A stretch of DNA of 64,000 nucleotides from NCBI RefSeq assembly GCF_003477605.1, contig NZ_QUDR01000006.1, positions 109,729 through 173,728 on the forward strand, given 5' to 3'. This DNA is from Clostridium sp. AF37-5 (GTDB lineage Bacteria; Bacillota; Clostridia; Lachnospirales; Lachnospiraceae). Position numbers and translations under genes: made by a program. Positions 1 to 8,414 of the stretch are shown here, one piece after another. The notes below the pieces were generated by a model. The model saw only the letters and a list, made by a program, of their open reading frames with translations. It was not told where the DNA came from and ran no database searches. How positions within the stretch are numbered: the first letter of the stretch is position 1; every line of letters begins with the position of its first letter.

Positions 1-2
1 GT

Positions 3-1877
3 TCTGATGGTGAGACTGTTAAAGATGGTACTTTGTACAACAAAGACGGTTCTGTAACATTCACATCCACAAAAGATTATAACTCCGGTGTATCTTACTA
101 CATCAACCCGGCAACCAAAGATGATGACATCATTGATATCTCTGATACACGTGGTGAAGGATTCATGGGTTATGACAATGGTACAAAAGACATGTCTGCT
201 TATGACTACGTTCGTGTTAAAGTAACATCAGAGAACGAGATGAACTGCCGTACTTATAACGGAAATGACCAGCTTCGTTCCGCTGGTTTCCCAGGTTCTT
301 CTTCTTCTGAGACATATGAAGGCGGATGGATCCACACAGATGATGAGATTTGGGAAGCTGAATCTACTTTCACTGCCGGTAACACAGTAAAAGCAGCTTA
401 CAAGACACGTACAGTCTTCATTCCTATTTCTATGCTTATGGGTAAAGGAATGAACCCAGAGAATTTGACAGCTATCGCATTCTGCCCACAGTCTTCTGGT
501 GCTGAAGTAACAATTCACAGAATTGACTTCGTAAAAGTTAAATATGACAAACTTGTTACAGGTATTGATGTAAAAGCTGCTAAGACAGAGATTGCTCCTG
601 GTAAGACTACAACTGTAACAGCTACAGTTACACCTGCTGATGCAACTCGTCAGATTGTTAAATGGACATCCAGCAACGAAGACGTAGCAACTGTAAACTT
701 CAATGGTACTGTAGTAGCTAAGAAGGGTGCAGAAGGTACAGCAACAATTACTGCAACATCTACAGATGGAAGCAACGTAACTGGTTCTGTCGAAATTACA
801 GTTAAAGAGCCATCGGAAGAGCCTACTGTAATCGAAACTCACAAATTTGATTTGACAAGCGATGATATTGTAGCAAAAACAAATCCTGGCGAAGGTGCAG
901 GTGTAGCAGCTACAAAATCTGCTGCAGGCATTGAGTTCATGGCTGGAAAAGCAATGACATATGTAGACTTCTCTGCATATCTCGCAAGCAAAAACCTTGA
1001 TATGGCTGACTACGATGAATTGCAGGTTGCGTGGGAAGTACAGGATGCAGACGGCAAGAAAGTAGAAGATTACGCTGGTGCAGAAGGTGCTCCAACATAT
1101 GGTAAAATCGCATATGCCGCAACAGCTAAATTGGATGGATTTTCAGATGGTATTGATACAGATTGGACAGGTGAAGATGATACAACAGCAAACAAATCTT
1201 GGCTTGCTAGTCCATATACAGGACAGACATCTGTATTGACGATTGCTAAGACAAACCCTACTGAACTTGCAACAGTAGCAGGATTTAACCTTCAGTTACA
1301 GTCTCTTCCAGCTAATATGCATATTGTTTTGAAGAGCATTACTCTTTACAAAGACAACAACGTATATGTTGATTTGACAAGTGATGGTGTTGTTGCTAAA
1401 ACAAATCCTGGCGAAGGCGCTGGTGTAGCAGCTACAAGTTCTGCAGCAGGTCTTGAGTTTATGGCTGGAAAAGCAATGACATATGTAGACTTCTCTAAAT
1501 ATCTTGCAGATAACAACCTTGACCTTGCAGACTTTACTGCATTGCAGATTGCATGGGAAGTACAGGATGCAGACGGCAAGAAAGTAGAAGATTACGCTGG
1601 TGCAGAAGGTGCTCCAACATATGGTAAAATTGCATATGCCGCAACAGCTAAATTGGATGGATTTTCAGATGGTATTGATACAGACTGGGCAGGTGAAGAT
1701 GATACAACAGCAAACAAATCTTGGCTTGCTAGTCCATATACAGGAGAGACTTGTACATTGACAATTGCTAAGACAAATCCTTCTGAACTTGCAACGGTAG
1801 CAGGATTTAACCTTCAGTTACAGTCTCTTCCAGCAAATATGCACATTGTTTTGAAGAGCATTACTCTTGTAAAATAA
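3..1877 (+). CDS. Secreted multidomain carbohydrate-active protein, C-terminal part (5' end outside window)
   Basis: The reading frame is already open at the left edge and runs to a TAA at 1877, so the N-terminus, probably with a signal peptide and perhaps a catalytic domain, lies upstream. What is visible is about 625 residues: a beta-rich module (up to about base 560) that resembles a carbohydrate-binding domain, a Big_2-type bacterial Ig-like domain (about bases 553-815; VTGIDV start, ATVTPADA and TVKWTSSN-like core), and then two tandem copies of a module of about 165 residues (about 838-1353 and 1366-1875). The two copies are almost identical in their central part. No catalytic motif is seen. 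The two xylanases that follow suggest a role in plant cell wall polysaccharide binding or hydrolysis; that is inference from neighbours. The tandem module is not one I can name. Confidence 0.7.
   Translation, partial: SDGETVKDGTLYNKDGSVTFTSTKDYNSGVSYYINPATKDDDIIDISDTRGEGFMGYDNGTKDMSAYDYVRVKVTSENEMNCRTYNGNDQLRSAGFPGSSSSETYEGGWIHTDDEIWEAESTFTAGNTVKAAYKTRTVFIPISMLMGKGMNPENLTAIAFCPQSSGAEVTIHRIDFVKVKYDKLVTGIDVKAAKTEIAPGKTTTVTATVTPADATRQIVKWTSSNEDVATVNFNGTVVAKKGAEGTATITATSTDGSNVTGSVEITVKEPSEEPTVIETHKFDLTSDDIVAKTNPGEGAGVAATKSAAGIEFMAGKAMTYVDFSAYLASKNLDMADYDELQVAWEVQDADGKKVEDYAGAEGAPTYGKIAYAATAKLDGFSDGIDTDWTGEDDTTANKSWLASPYTGQTSVLTIAKTNPTELATVAGFNLQLQSLPANMHIVLKSITLYKDNNVYVDLTSDGVVAKTNPGEGAGVAATSSAAGLEFMAGKAMTYVDFSKYLADNNLDLADFTALQIAWEVQDADGKKVEDYAGAEGAPTYGKIAYAATAKLDGFSDGIDTDWAGEDDTTANKSWLASPYTGETCTLTIAKTNPSELATVAGFNLQLQSLPANMHIVLKSITLVK
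838..1875 (+). repeat. Tandem duplication encoding two near-identical C-terminal modules
   Basis: Two head-to-tail copies (about 838-1353 and 1366-1875) encode a module that begins with a DLTSD-x-(I/V)VAKTNPGEGAGVAAT motif and ends with MHIVLKSITL. The DNA is nearly identical over the block that starts at about 1035 in copy 1 and about 1554 in copy 2, for roughly 125 bases. The module edges differ more. This points to recent duplication or gene conversion within the gene. Confidence 0.85.
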
Positions 1878-1915
1878 TTAATTGCTGATAAGGCTGACTA
1901 AAATTGAATCATGGG

Positions 1916-1946
1916 AGGCGCTGCTCGTAAGAGCGGCGCTTCTTTT
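1916..1946 (+). terminator. Rho-independent terminator after the first gene
   Basis: A stem gcgctgctc / gagcggcgc (one G-U pair) with a gtaa loop is followed by ttctttt. It lies 39 bases after the stop codon of the upstream gene. Confidence 0.8.
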
Positions 1947-1965
1947 CATGTAAAGATATTATAAT

Positions 1966-2008
1966 TTGGACGTGTAGTAAAAAAGTGTTTTATAACACAA
2001 TTGTTATA
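1966..2008 (+). promoter_or_regulatory. Possible promoter and operator-like inverted repeat upstream of xylanase 1
   Basis: TTGGAC (1966-1971) and a weak -10 TTTATA (1989-1994) are 17 bases apart. The -10 region overlaps an inverted repeat TATAACA-CAAT-TGTTATA (1991-2008). A 7+7 dyad over the -10 is a usual place for a repressor site, but the regulator is unknown and the promoter match is only moderate. Confidence 0.35.
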
Positions 2009-2046
2009 GGAAATATATGTAAGGATTTATATTTGGAGGGAAAAGC

Positions 2047-4410
2047 ATGAATAAGAGTTTGAAACGAGTGATTGTTTCTGCTATGGCTTTATCTTTATTG
2101 GTTCCAGCGGTTTCAGCTCCAAAGGCGGAAGCTGCAGCAAAACCAAAGCTGAGTGCGAAAAGCGTTAAAGTGACAGTAGGAGCAAAGAAAAAAGTAACTG
2201 TAAAAAAAGTAAAAGCAAAGAAAATCAAAAAGACGACTTGGTCATTGCCAAAGAAAGGAAAGAAAATCGTTTCTCTTTCGGCAAAGAAAAAGACAGGCGT
2301 TACATTAAAAGGTAAAAAGGCAGGAAAAACAACTTTGACTGCGAAAGTTAGAGTTGGCAAAAAGACCTATAAATTAAAGACGAAAATTACTGTAGTAAAG
2401 AAAACTGCAGTTATTACTGCAAAACCAACACAGGGCGCAACGAAGACTCCGGCAACAACAGCACCGGCAAACACTGCAACAGCGGTACCTACGGCAACAC
2501 CAGTGGCTACATTCCGACCGTTGGCAACACCAAATATGACAGAAGTACCAAAGAAGAGTGCAGACTCATTTGCAACTACGAAACCGGAAGCTACGATTGA
2601 TCCGGCTACCAAAGTTGGTTATAACGTAGATTTTGAAGATGTTACAATCGGAACAAAAACAGAAGATGCAATTACCGGAGATGGTATCAAAGGAGTTGTG
2701 CTTCGTGGACATAAAAAGGCTGATGACGGTGGCGTCGGAACATCAAAAGACTATTTGGATGTAGTAGACGGAAGTGATCTTCCGGTTGAAGGAAATAATA
2801 CACATGTACTTCACCTTCACCGTGAAGATAAAACATGGCAGGGGCCGATGATGAACATCACCGATAAACTGGATGAAGGATGTACCTATGAACTTAAGGC
2901 AGATGTATTCTGCCAGAACACCGATTTGATGTGTTCTTATCAGGAGCAGACTCTGGAAGAACTGTCACCAAGTTATGGTAACTTTGGTCCGACTTCCGGA
3001 ACAATTACAAAGATTCCGAAAGGAAAATGGAATACAGTAACATTTACGATTTCCGTACCGGATGATAAATTTTATTATGCACTGTATTTTGAGTCTTATA
3101 ACGGAAATGGTAACGATGACATTTACCTTGACAACATTACTTTGACAAAGACATTGCAGACAAATCCGGACAAAACAATTGATTCTTTGAAGGATACTTA
3201 CAAAGATGTATTCCCGATTGTCGGCGTTGGAGCAGGAATTGCTTCGATTCTTGGTAAGAATGGTTCCGAGTTTATTTCTCAGCAGTACAATGCCGTTACA
3301 CCGGGTAACGAAATGAAACCGGATGCAATTCTTGGTTCTACGATTGGTAAACTTGTGAAAACAACCGATGAAGTTTCTGCGGATAAGACCGATTTCATCA
3401 CAGTAGAGGATGCAAAATCCATGGGATATATTATTCCGGATAACTACACTTCTTATGATGACAACCGTTTCAAATCAGCTACGGGTGAGTATGCCGTGCC
3501 GAGACTGAATTTTGATAATGTAGATAAGCTTATGAAAGCTGCTCATGAGAATGGCGTGAAACTGCGTGGACATACATTGGTATGGCATCAGCAGACACCG
3601 AAGTATTTCTTCCAGCAGAATTATAAAATTACGACAGGACAGAAGTACAACACATCCAAAGAGTGCATGGATACACGTCTTGAGTTCTATGTTAAGACAG
3701 TTATGAACCATGTATTGAGCAGTGAGTATGCAGATTGTTTATACTCCTATGATGTAGTAAATGAGTATCTGCACAGTGCAAATGCGGAGAAAGACTCTAA
3801 GAATATTACTTATTGGGGATTGATTTACGGCACATATGATAAGTCTGTGAAAGACCATGGTGTGACACTTCGTCCTTCTTATGTAAAGGATGCTTTCAAA
3901 TATGCACACGAAATGCTTGTAAAATATGACCGTTTGGATGTTAAACTGATTTATAACGATTATAACTGCTATCAGAATCCGGAAAATATCATTCACCTGG
4001 TAGATTACATTAATAGTGATGGTAAAGTATGTGATGGTATTGGTATGCAGTCACACTTGGACATTACGGACTCGTTCCACAGTGCAACAAACTATGCAAA
4101 GGCATTGGAGTACTTCCGTCTGAACTGCCCGGATTTGGAGATTCAGATTACTGAACTTGATGCAACAATGGTTAGCACAGAGGACAAGCCATTGACGGAT
4201 GAGGATCAGGCAGCATACTATGACCAGATTATGAATGCGATTTTGACTAACAAGAAAAATGGCGGCAACATCACAGCATTGATTATCTGGAGTTTGTATG
4301 ATGGTGTATCATGGAGACCGGCAAAATTCCCATGTCTGTTCAATGGTTTGTATATGCCAAAAGCTGCATTCTATGCTGTAATTGATGCGAAAAAGCAGTA
4401 TTGGGATTAG
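2047..4410 (+). CDS. Secreted endo-1,4-beta-xylanase, CBM22-like plus GH10
   Basis: This 787-residue protein is predicted to hydrolyse internal beta-1,4 bonds of xylan outside the cell. The start has a good RBS (ggaggg, 2036-2041). Residues 1-29 are a signal peptide ending in AEA. Residues 33-118 form a very lysine-rich Ig/Big_2-like domain, 120-165 a Thr/Pro/Ala linker, 190-370 a CBM22-like jelly-roll module of the kind that precedes GH10 domains, and 378-787 the GH10 catalytic domain. The GH10 signatures are present: TPGNEMKPD, LRGHTLVWH, the acid/base Glu573 in DVVNE and the nucleophile Glu703 in ITELD. No sortase motif or SLH domain is seen, so the cationic N-terminal domain may be what keeps the enzyme at the wall (inference). 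The next gene is a paralogue with the same layout. Confidence 0.93.
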   Translation: MNKSLKRVIVSAMALSLLVPAVSAPKAEAAAKPKLSAKSVKVTVGAKKKVTVKKVKAKKIKKTTWSLPKKGKKIVSLSAKKKTGVTLKGKKAGKTTLTAKVRVGKKTYKLKTKITVVKKTAVITAKPTQGATKTPATTAPANTATAVPTATPVATFRPLATPNMTEVPKKSADSFATTKPEATIDPATKVGYNVDFEDVTIGTKTEDAITGDGIKGVVLRGHKKADDGGVGTSKDYLDVVDGSDLPVEGNNTHVLHLHREDKTWQGPMMNITDKLDEGCTYELKADVFCQNTDLMCSYQEQTLEELSPSYGNFGPTSGTITKIPKGKWNTVTFTISVPDDKFYYALYFESYNGNGNDDIYLDNITLTKTLQTNPDKTIDSLKDTYKDVFPIVGVGAGIASILGKNGSEFISQQYNAVTPGNEMKPDAILGSTIGKLVKTTDEVSADKTDFITVEDAKSMGYIIPDNYTSYDDNRFKSATGEYAVPRLNFDNVDKLMKAAHENGVKLRGHTLVWHQQTPKYFFQQNYKITTGQKYNTSKECMDTRLEFYVKTVMNHVLSSEYADCLYSYDVVNEYLHSANAEKDSKNITYWGLIYGTYDKSVKDHGVTLRPSYVKDAFKYAHEMLVKYDRLDVKLIYNDYNCYQNPENIIHLVDYINSDGKVCDGIGMQSHLDITDSFHSATNYAKALEYFRLNCPDLEIQITELDATMVSTEDKPLTDEDQAAYYDQIMNAILTNKKNGGNITALIIWSLYDGVSWRPAKFPCLFNGLYMPKAAFYAVIDAKKQYWD

Positions 4411-4478
4411 CTAATATAGAGATATGGTGATACACACATATAATGTTGCTTATATATACCATAAATCTTATAAAGTGA

Positions 4479-4507
4479 TTGCTATTTCATTATTAAAATG
4501 ATAAAAT
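4479..4507 (+). promoter_or_regulatory. Candidate promoter for xylanase 2
   Basis: TTGCTA and TAAAAT are separated by 17 bases. The terminator-like hairpin at 4537-4574 lies between this promoter and the xylanase 2 start, so transcripts from here would have to pass it. Confidence 0.45.
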
Positions 4508-4536
4508 ATAAATACGTATACGAGTACTTATACAGA

Positions 4537-4574
4537 TAAAAAAGCGCTACTCGAATCGGGTAGTGCTTTTTTTT
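4537..4574 (+). terminator. Rho-independent terminator between the two xylanase genes
   Basis: Stem agcgctactcg / gggtagtgct (with a G-U pair) and loop aatc, flanked by an A-run and followed by eight T. It either ends the xylanase 1 transcript or, given the upstream candidate promoter, acts as a leader terminator for xylanase 2. Confidence 0.85.
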
Positions 4575-4603
4575 ATAAAAACATAAAAAAGGAGGTCAAG
4601 ACA

Positions 4604-7009
4604 TTGAAGAGACAGATGAAGAAACTCATTGTTTCCGCTGTAGCTCTTTCTCTTGTTATTCCTGCGCTTAGCGCACCAAAGGCAGAGGCTGCAAAGAAGC
4701 CATCTTTGGTAAAAAAGGTTTCTGTAAAAGCAGGTAAAACAAAGAAAGTTACAGTGAAAGGTGTTAAGACAAAGCAGATTAAGAAGACAACTTGGTCTGT
4801 GAAAAGCAAGAAGGTTGTCACGCTTTCTAAGAAAAAGAAAAACAGCGTAACAATCAAAGGTAAAAAGGCAGGAAAGACAGTTTTGACTGCCAAAATCAAA
4901 GTAGGTAAAAAGACCTACAAAAAGACTTGTAAGATTACAGTCAAAAAAGCAGGCAAAGTAACAGTAACAAAAGCACCGGTGGCAACACCGACCGCACCGG
5001 CAAAGGTAACTGATACACCGGGAGCAAAAGCTACGGCTACACCGACGGCTGCTCCGACAGCAGTTCCTACACTGCGTGCACTTGACCAGGGTTACAAAAC
5101 GGCAAAGGCACCGGAAGCAAAAGACCCGGATACATTCCCTACAACAGTGCCGGAAGCAAAGGTTGACCCGGCAACAGCAACTGTGTATGATGAAGATTTT
5201 GAGGATGTAGAAACGGGTACAAAGTCGACGGACTGCGTAAACGAGGATACTCCGGATCCGGAAGGATTGAAAAGATGGATTCTTCGCGCGTTCTCAGATG
5301 ATAACAACACCGGAAAAGATTATCTGGAGGTTGTTGATTCGAGTACACTTCCAACCGGCAACAGTGCAGTTGGCAAGAAAGTTCTCAAATGCCACCGTGA
5401 AGCAAATTCAAAGAGCTGGCAGGGAGCTATGATTAATCTGTCCAAGAAATTAGAAGGTGGTGCTACTTACCGCGTTTCCTTTACTGCCTACAGTGAAGTG
5501 TCTTCATTGAACTTTAACGAACAGGTGATTCCGATTGAAGGTGGCGATCAGTCGTATGCTTATATGCCGACTCGTATCACGGAAACCCGCTGGAAAACAA
5601 CAAAAGGCCAGTGGAAAGATTTCGACTATGAAATCACTGTGCCGGATGACATGTACTTCTATGGATTCTATTTACAGAGTGATGATGGTACAACCGGTGA
5701 TATGTATGTTGATAACATGAAGATTGTAAAAACGGCACAGCCATCCAAGGCAACGGATATTCCGAAACTGAAAGATATTTACAGTGATACTTTTGGTGTG
5801 GTAGCGGTTGGTGCATCGGCAAATGATCTTCTTGGAGATACAGCTTCTAAGTTCTTGAATGAACAGTACAATGGCATTACTCCTGGTAATGAGATGAAAC
5901 CGAATGCCGTTATGGATTCTGACAAAATTGATGCAGTGCCACTTGAAGATGCCAAAGCACAAGGTTTGTATATTCCGGAAGGATATGACAAACAGGCAGA
6001 TAACTCTGCAACTTATAACGTAACAGAGACTGTAGACGGAAAAGACACAATTGTTAAAAAGACAGGTGTCGTTGTTCCTAAGTTGAAGTTCGATAAAATC
6101 GACCAGATTTTGACCGAGTGCCACGCAAAAGGATTGAAGCTTCGTGGACATACGTTACTGTGGCATGCGCAGACTCCTACCTATTTCTTCCAGAAAGGAT
6201 TCTCTGTTGTAAATAACAAGAGTAAGAATACTTCTGAAGAAAACATGGATTTGCGTCTTGAGTATTTTGTAAAGAATGTGATGGAGCATATTTTGAAGAA
6301 AGATTTGGAACTTGCCGGTGGCGACAAGAGCAAATGCGTTCTTTATGCTTATGACGTAGTAAATGAGTATATGCATAGCGGAAGTCCTAAGGGAACATTC
6401 TGGAATACGATTTATGGCATTACGGATAAAGAGAAAAATGCCGGTTATATGTCAAGTACCGGAGTAACGCTTCGTCCGAAGTTTGTCAAAGAAGCATTCC
6501 AGTGGGCAGATGAAATTTGTAAAAAATATGACCGCGACGATGTGAAATTGATGTACAATGACTTTAATACTTATCTTTGTCCGGAAGATGAAGTTCTTTT
6601 GATTGACTTTATTAACGAGGATGGAAAGATTTGTGATGGTCTTGGTATGCAGAGTCACTTGACGGTTGGCAATGCAGCACACAGCCCGGATTTGTATGCA
6701 CAGGCACTTGAGTGTTTCCGCTCAAATATGCCGGATATGGACATTCATATCACAGAGATTGATGCCGGTTACACATCGACAGCAGATAAAGTAGTAACAG
6801 ATCAGGATCAGGCTGCTTACTATGACCAGATTATGGGTGCTCTTTTGCAGAGTAAAGCAAAGGGAACAAAGATTAGCGCCCTTGTTATCTGGAGTTTGTA
6901 TGATGGTGTTTCATGGCGTGCAAGCAGTGTACCTTGCTTATTCAATGGCTTGTATTCACCAAAATCTGCTTTCTTTGCAGTAGCAAACGCAAAGGATGCT
7001 TATAAGTAA
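4604..7009 (+). CDS. Secreted endo-1,4-beta-xylanase, CBM22-like plus GH10 (paralogue)
   Basis: This 801-residue GH10 xylanase is a close architectural copy of its upstream neighbour. The start taken is TTG 4604, seven bases after a perfect GGAGGT; the next in-frame ATG (4616) is too far from it. Layout: signal peptide 1-29 (AEA), lysine-rich Ig-like domain about 33-113, Thr/Pro/Ala linker to about 165, CBM22-like module about 195-377, GH10 domain about 388-801. Catalytic residues: acid/base Glu588 (DVVNE) and nucleophile Glu718 (ITEID). The catalytic domain differs from the first enzyme by an insertion before the KLKFDKID region (about residues 455-490), which could alter substrate preference (inference). 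Both are probably exported and work on arabinoxylan-type fibre. Confidence 0.93.
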   Translation: MKRQMKKLIVSAVALSLVIPALSAPKAEAAKKPSLVKKVSVKAGKTKKVTVKGVKTKQIKKTTWSVKSKKVVTLSKKKKNSVTIKGKKAGKTVLTAKIKVGKKTYKKTCKITVKKAGKVTVTKAPVATPTAPAKVTDTPGAKATATPTAAPTAVPTLRALDQGYKTAKAPEAKDPDTFPTTVPEAKVDPATATVYDEDFEDVETGTKSTDCVNEDTPDPEGLKRWILRAFSDDNNTGKDYLEVVDSSTLPTGNSAVGKKVLKCHREANSKSWQGAMINLSKKLEGGATYRVSFTAYSEVSSLNFNEQVIPIEGGDQSYAYMPTRITETRWKTTKGQWKDFDYEITVPDDMYFYGFYLQSDDGTTGDMYVDNMKIVKTAQPSKATDIPKLKDIYSDTFGVVAVGASANDLLGDTASKFLNEQYNGITPGNEMKPNAVMDSDKIDAVPLEDAKAQGLYIPEGYDKQADNSATYNVTETVDGKDTIVKKTGVVVPKLKFDKIDQILTECHAKGLKLRGHTLLWHAQTPTYFFQKGFSVVNNKSKNTSEENMDLRLEYFVKNVMEHILKKDLELAGGDKSKCVLYAYDVVNEYMHSGSPKGTFWNTIYGITDKEKNAGYMSSTGVTLRPKFVKEAFQWADEICKKYDRDDVKLMYNDFNTYLCPEDEVLLIDFINEDGKICDGLGMQSHLTVGNAAHSPDLYAQALECFRSNMPDMDIHITEIDAGYTSTADKVVTDQDQAAYYDQIMGALLQSKAKGTKISALVIWSLYDGVSWRASSVPCLFNGLYSPKSAFFAVANAKDAYK

Positions 7010-7028
7010 ATAAGAGATTCTTAAAATA

Positions 7029-7073
7029 AAAATACCACCCGGTCAAAATAATTTTGGCGGGTGGTATTTTTTG
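7029..7073. terminator. Bidirectional terminator between xylanase 2 and prmA
   Basis: Stem aaaataccacccg / cgggtggtatttt with an AT-rich loop. It has a T-run on the plus strand and an A-run in front, so it can serve the convergent genes on both strands. Confidence 0.85.
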
Positions 7074-7080
7074 TGTTACA

Positions 7081-8034
7081 TTAGATTGTCGCAATAAAGC
7101 AGCACCATTCTTTCATATAGGTCACATCAAGAATTTCAAATCCATTTTCAAGTAACGCTTCACGCACTTCGGCTTCTTTTGTATCAATAATGCCGGATGT
7201 AATGTAAAGACCGCCCTTTTTGAGGTGAGGTTTTACAACGCCTGTGAGCGGGATAATGACATCGGCAAGAATATTTGCTACCACGATATCGTGACCAGTT
7301 CCGGCTTTCACCTTCAAAAAGGCGTTGGAAATCAAATCGCCGTCATAAAGGGTGTAGTCGGAAGAAGGAATATGGTTTACGGCCATATTTTCGGCGGCAA
7401 CTTTTACGGCAACTTCATCGATATCAATTGCGGTGGCGTGTTTAGCACCAAGTTTTAAAGCGGCAATTGAGAGAATTCCGCTGCCACATCCGACATCAAG
7501 GACGGAGTCCTCGGTTTTTACATATTTATCAAGTGCCTGAATACAAAGTTTCGTTGTTTCGTGGGAACCGGTGCCAAAAGCAATGCCAGGGTCTATTTCG
7601 ATAAGAATATCCGAATCTTTTTCTTTTTTATATTCTTCCCAGGTTGGCTTGATGACGATATCGTCGGCAGCACGGAACGGTTTGAAAAATGTTTTCCAGT
7701 TATTAATCCAGTCTTTGTCTTCGGTTTCCGAAAGAGAAATGGTTCCTTTTCCGATTTCACAGAAAGGTTTGATTTCCTGAAAAATATTCTGTACCTGAAT
7801 CATGACTTTTTCCGGGTCACAGTTTTCCGGTTCCATGTAAAAGTGAACTTTTGCAGTCCCATCGTTATCTTCCGGATCCGGCAAAATATCGACAAACATT
7901 TTTTTCTTATCTTCTTCGCTTAATGGAAGATGGTCTTCAATTTCAATTCCTTCCACGCCGATTTCGTCAAGCATATAGCTGAGCATGTCCACGGCATCTG
8001 TATGTGTATCAAGTGTAAAACGTATCCATTTCAT
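7081..8034 (-). CDS. prmA: Ribosomal protein L11 methyltransferase PrmA
   Basis: This 317-residue class I SAM-dependent methyltransferase modifies ribosomal protein L11 on lysine side chains and the N-terminus. The N-terminal substrate-recognition domain (MKWIRFTLDT...GVEGIEIED) is followed by the family signature DPGIAFGTGSHETT, the SAM motif LDVGCGSGILSIAALKLGA and the motif IVVANILADVI. Length and order match the family. It has its own promoter (8067-8095, minus strand) and stands alone, convergent with xylanase 2. Confidence 0.95.
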   Translation of the reverse strand: MKWIRFTLDTHTDAVDMLSYMLDEIGVEGIEIEDHLPLSEEDKKKMFVDILPDPEDNDGTAKVHFYMEPENCDPEKVMIQVQNIFQEIKPFCEIGKGTISLSETEDKDWINNWKTFFKPFRAADDIVIKPTWEEYKKEKDSDILIEIDPGIAFGTGSHETTKLCIQALDKYVKTEDSVLDVGCGSGILSIAALKLGAKHATAIDIDEVAVKVAAENMAVNHIPSSDYTLYDGDLISNAFLKVKAGTGHDIVVANILADVIIPLTGVVKPHLKKGGLYITSGIIDTKEAEVREALLENGFEILDVTYMKEWCCFIATI

Positions 8035-8066
8035 AGAGGGTACCCCTTTCTTGTCGTATACTGGAT

Positions 8067-8095
8067 ATTATAAAGAGAAGCAGGTGGAAAGTCAA
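8067..8095 (-). promoter_or_regulatory. prmA promoter
   Basis: On the minus strand TTGACT, 17 bases, TATAAT; a near-consensus housekeeping promoter 33 bases upstream of the prmA start. Confidence 0.75.
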
Positions 8096-8111
8096 ATTTA
8101 TCCTTAAAATC

Positions 8112-8331
8112 GTTTGTGTCAAGTGTGTCGTTGGTACTTTTTTGTATTTCTGTAATTCCGTAGAAAAGCTTTGCGTCTCGTGGGCGTTCCCACTAATTGA
8201 GTGCGTAGCGGTATGGGCACTGAAACCACCAGTGCCTCATACCGACGTACTCAAAACCCACTCGTCACAAAGTTTATTTGCGGAATTACTGGAATACAAA
8301 AAAAGTGCCAACAACACTTGACACAAACTAA
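8112..8331 (-). repeat. Long palindromic repeat, copy A
   Basis: Element of about 220 bp whose two arms are imperfect reverse complements: outer ends gtttgtgtcaagtgt / acacttgacacaaac, then gtaattccg / cggaattac, and an apical hairpin ggcactg / cagtgcc. The same sequence recurs at 22209, 23813, 34687 and 48114. Orientation is called minus because the gagtacgtcggtatg half comes second here. The 10-bp sequence ccttaaaatc occurs on both sides (8102-8111 and 8332-8341), which looks like a target-site duplication. It fills the prmA-recJ intergenic space and carries no gene. Confidence 0.85.
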
Positions 8332-8344
8332 CCTTAAAATCTAC

Positions 8345-8373
8345 TGGAAAATCCACTGCGAATCAACTATACT
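8345..8373 (+). promoter_or_regulatory. Candidate recJ promoter
   Basis: TGGAAA, 17 bases, TATACT, ending about 40 bases before the recJ start. The -35 match is 5 of 6. Confidence 0.5.
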
Positions 8374-8414
8374 TGACATATACGAAAGCAAATTAGCAAA
8401 GTGAGGAAACAGTT

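Noticed and set aside
228..842. Long open frame on the minus strand opposite the first gene, and many similar ones elsewhere
   Set aside because: They lie wholly inside well-supported genes, encode unlikely cysteine- or arginine-rich products, lack RBSs and match no family.
8201..8404. A 67-codon frame between prmA and recJ
   Set aside because: It lies mostly within palindrome copy A and overlaps the candidate recJ promoter.
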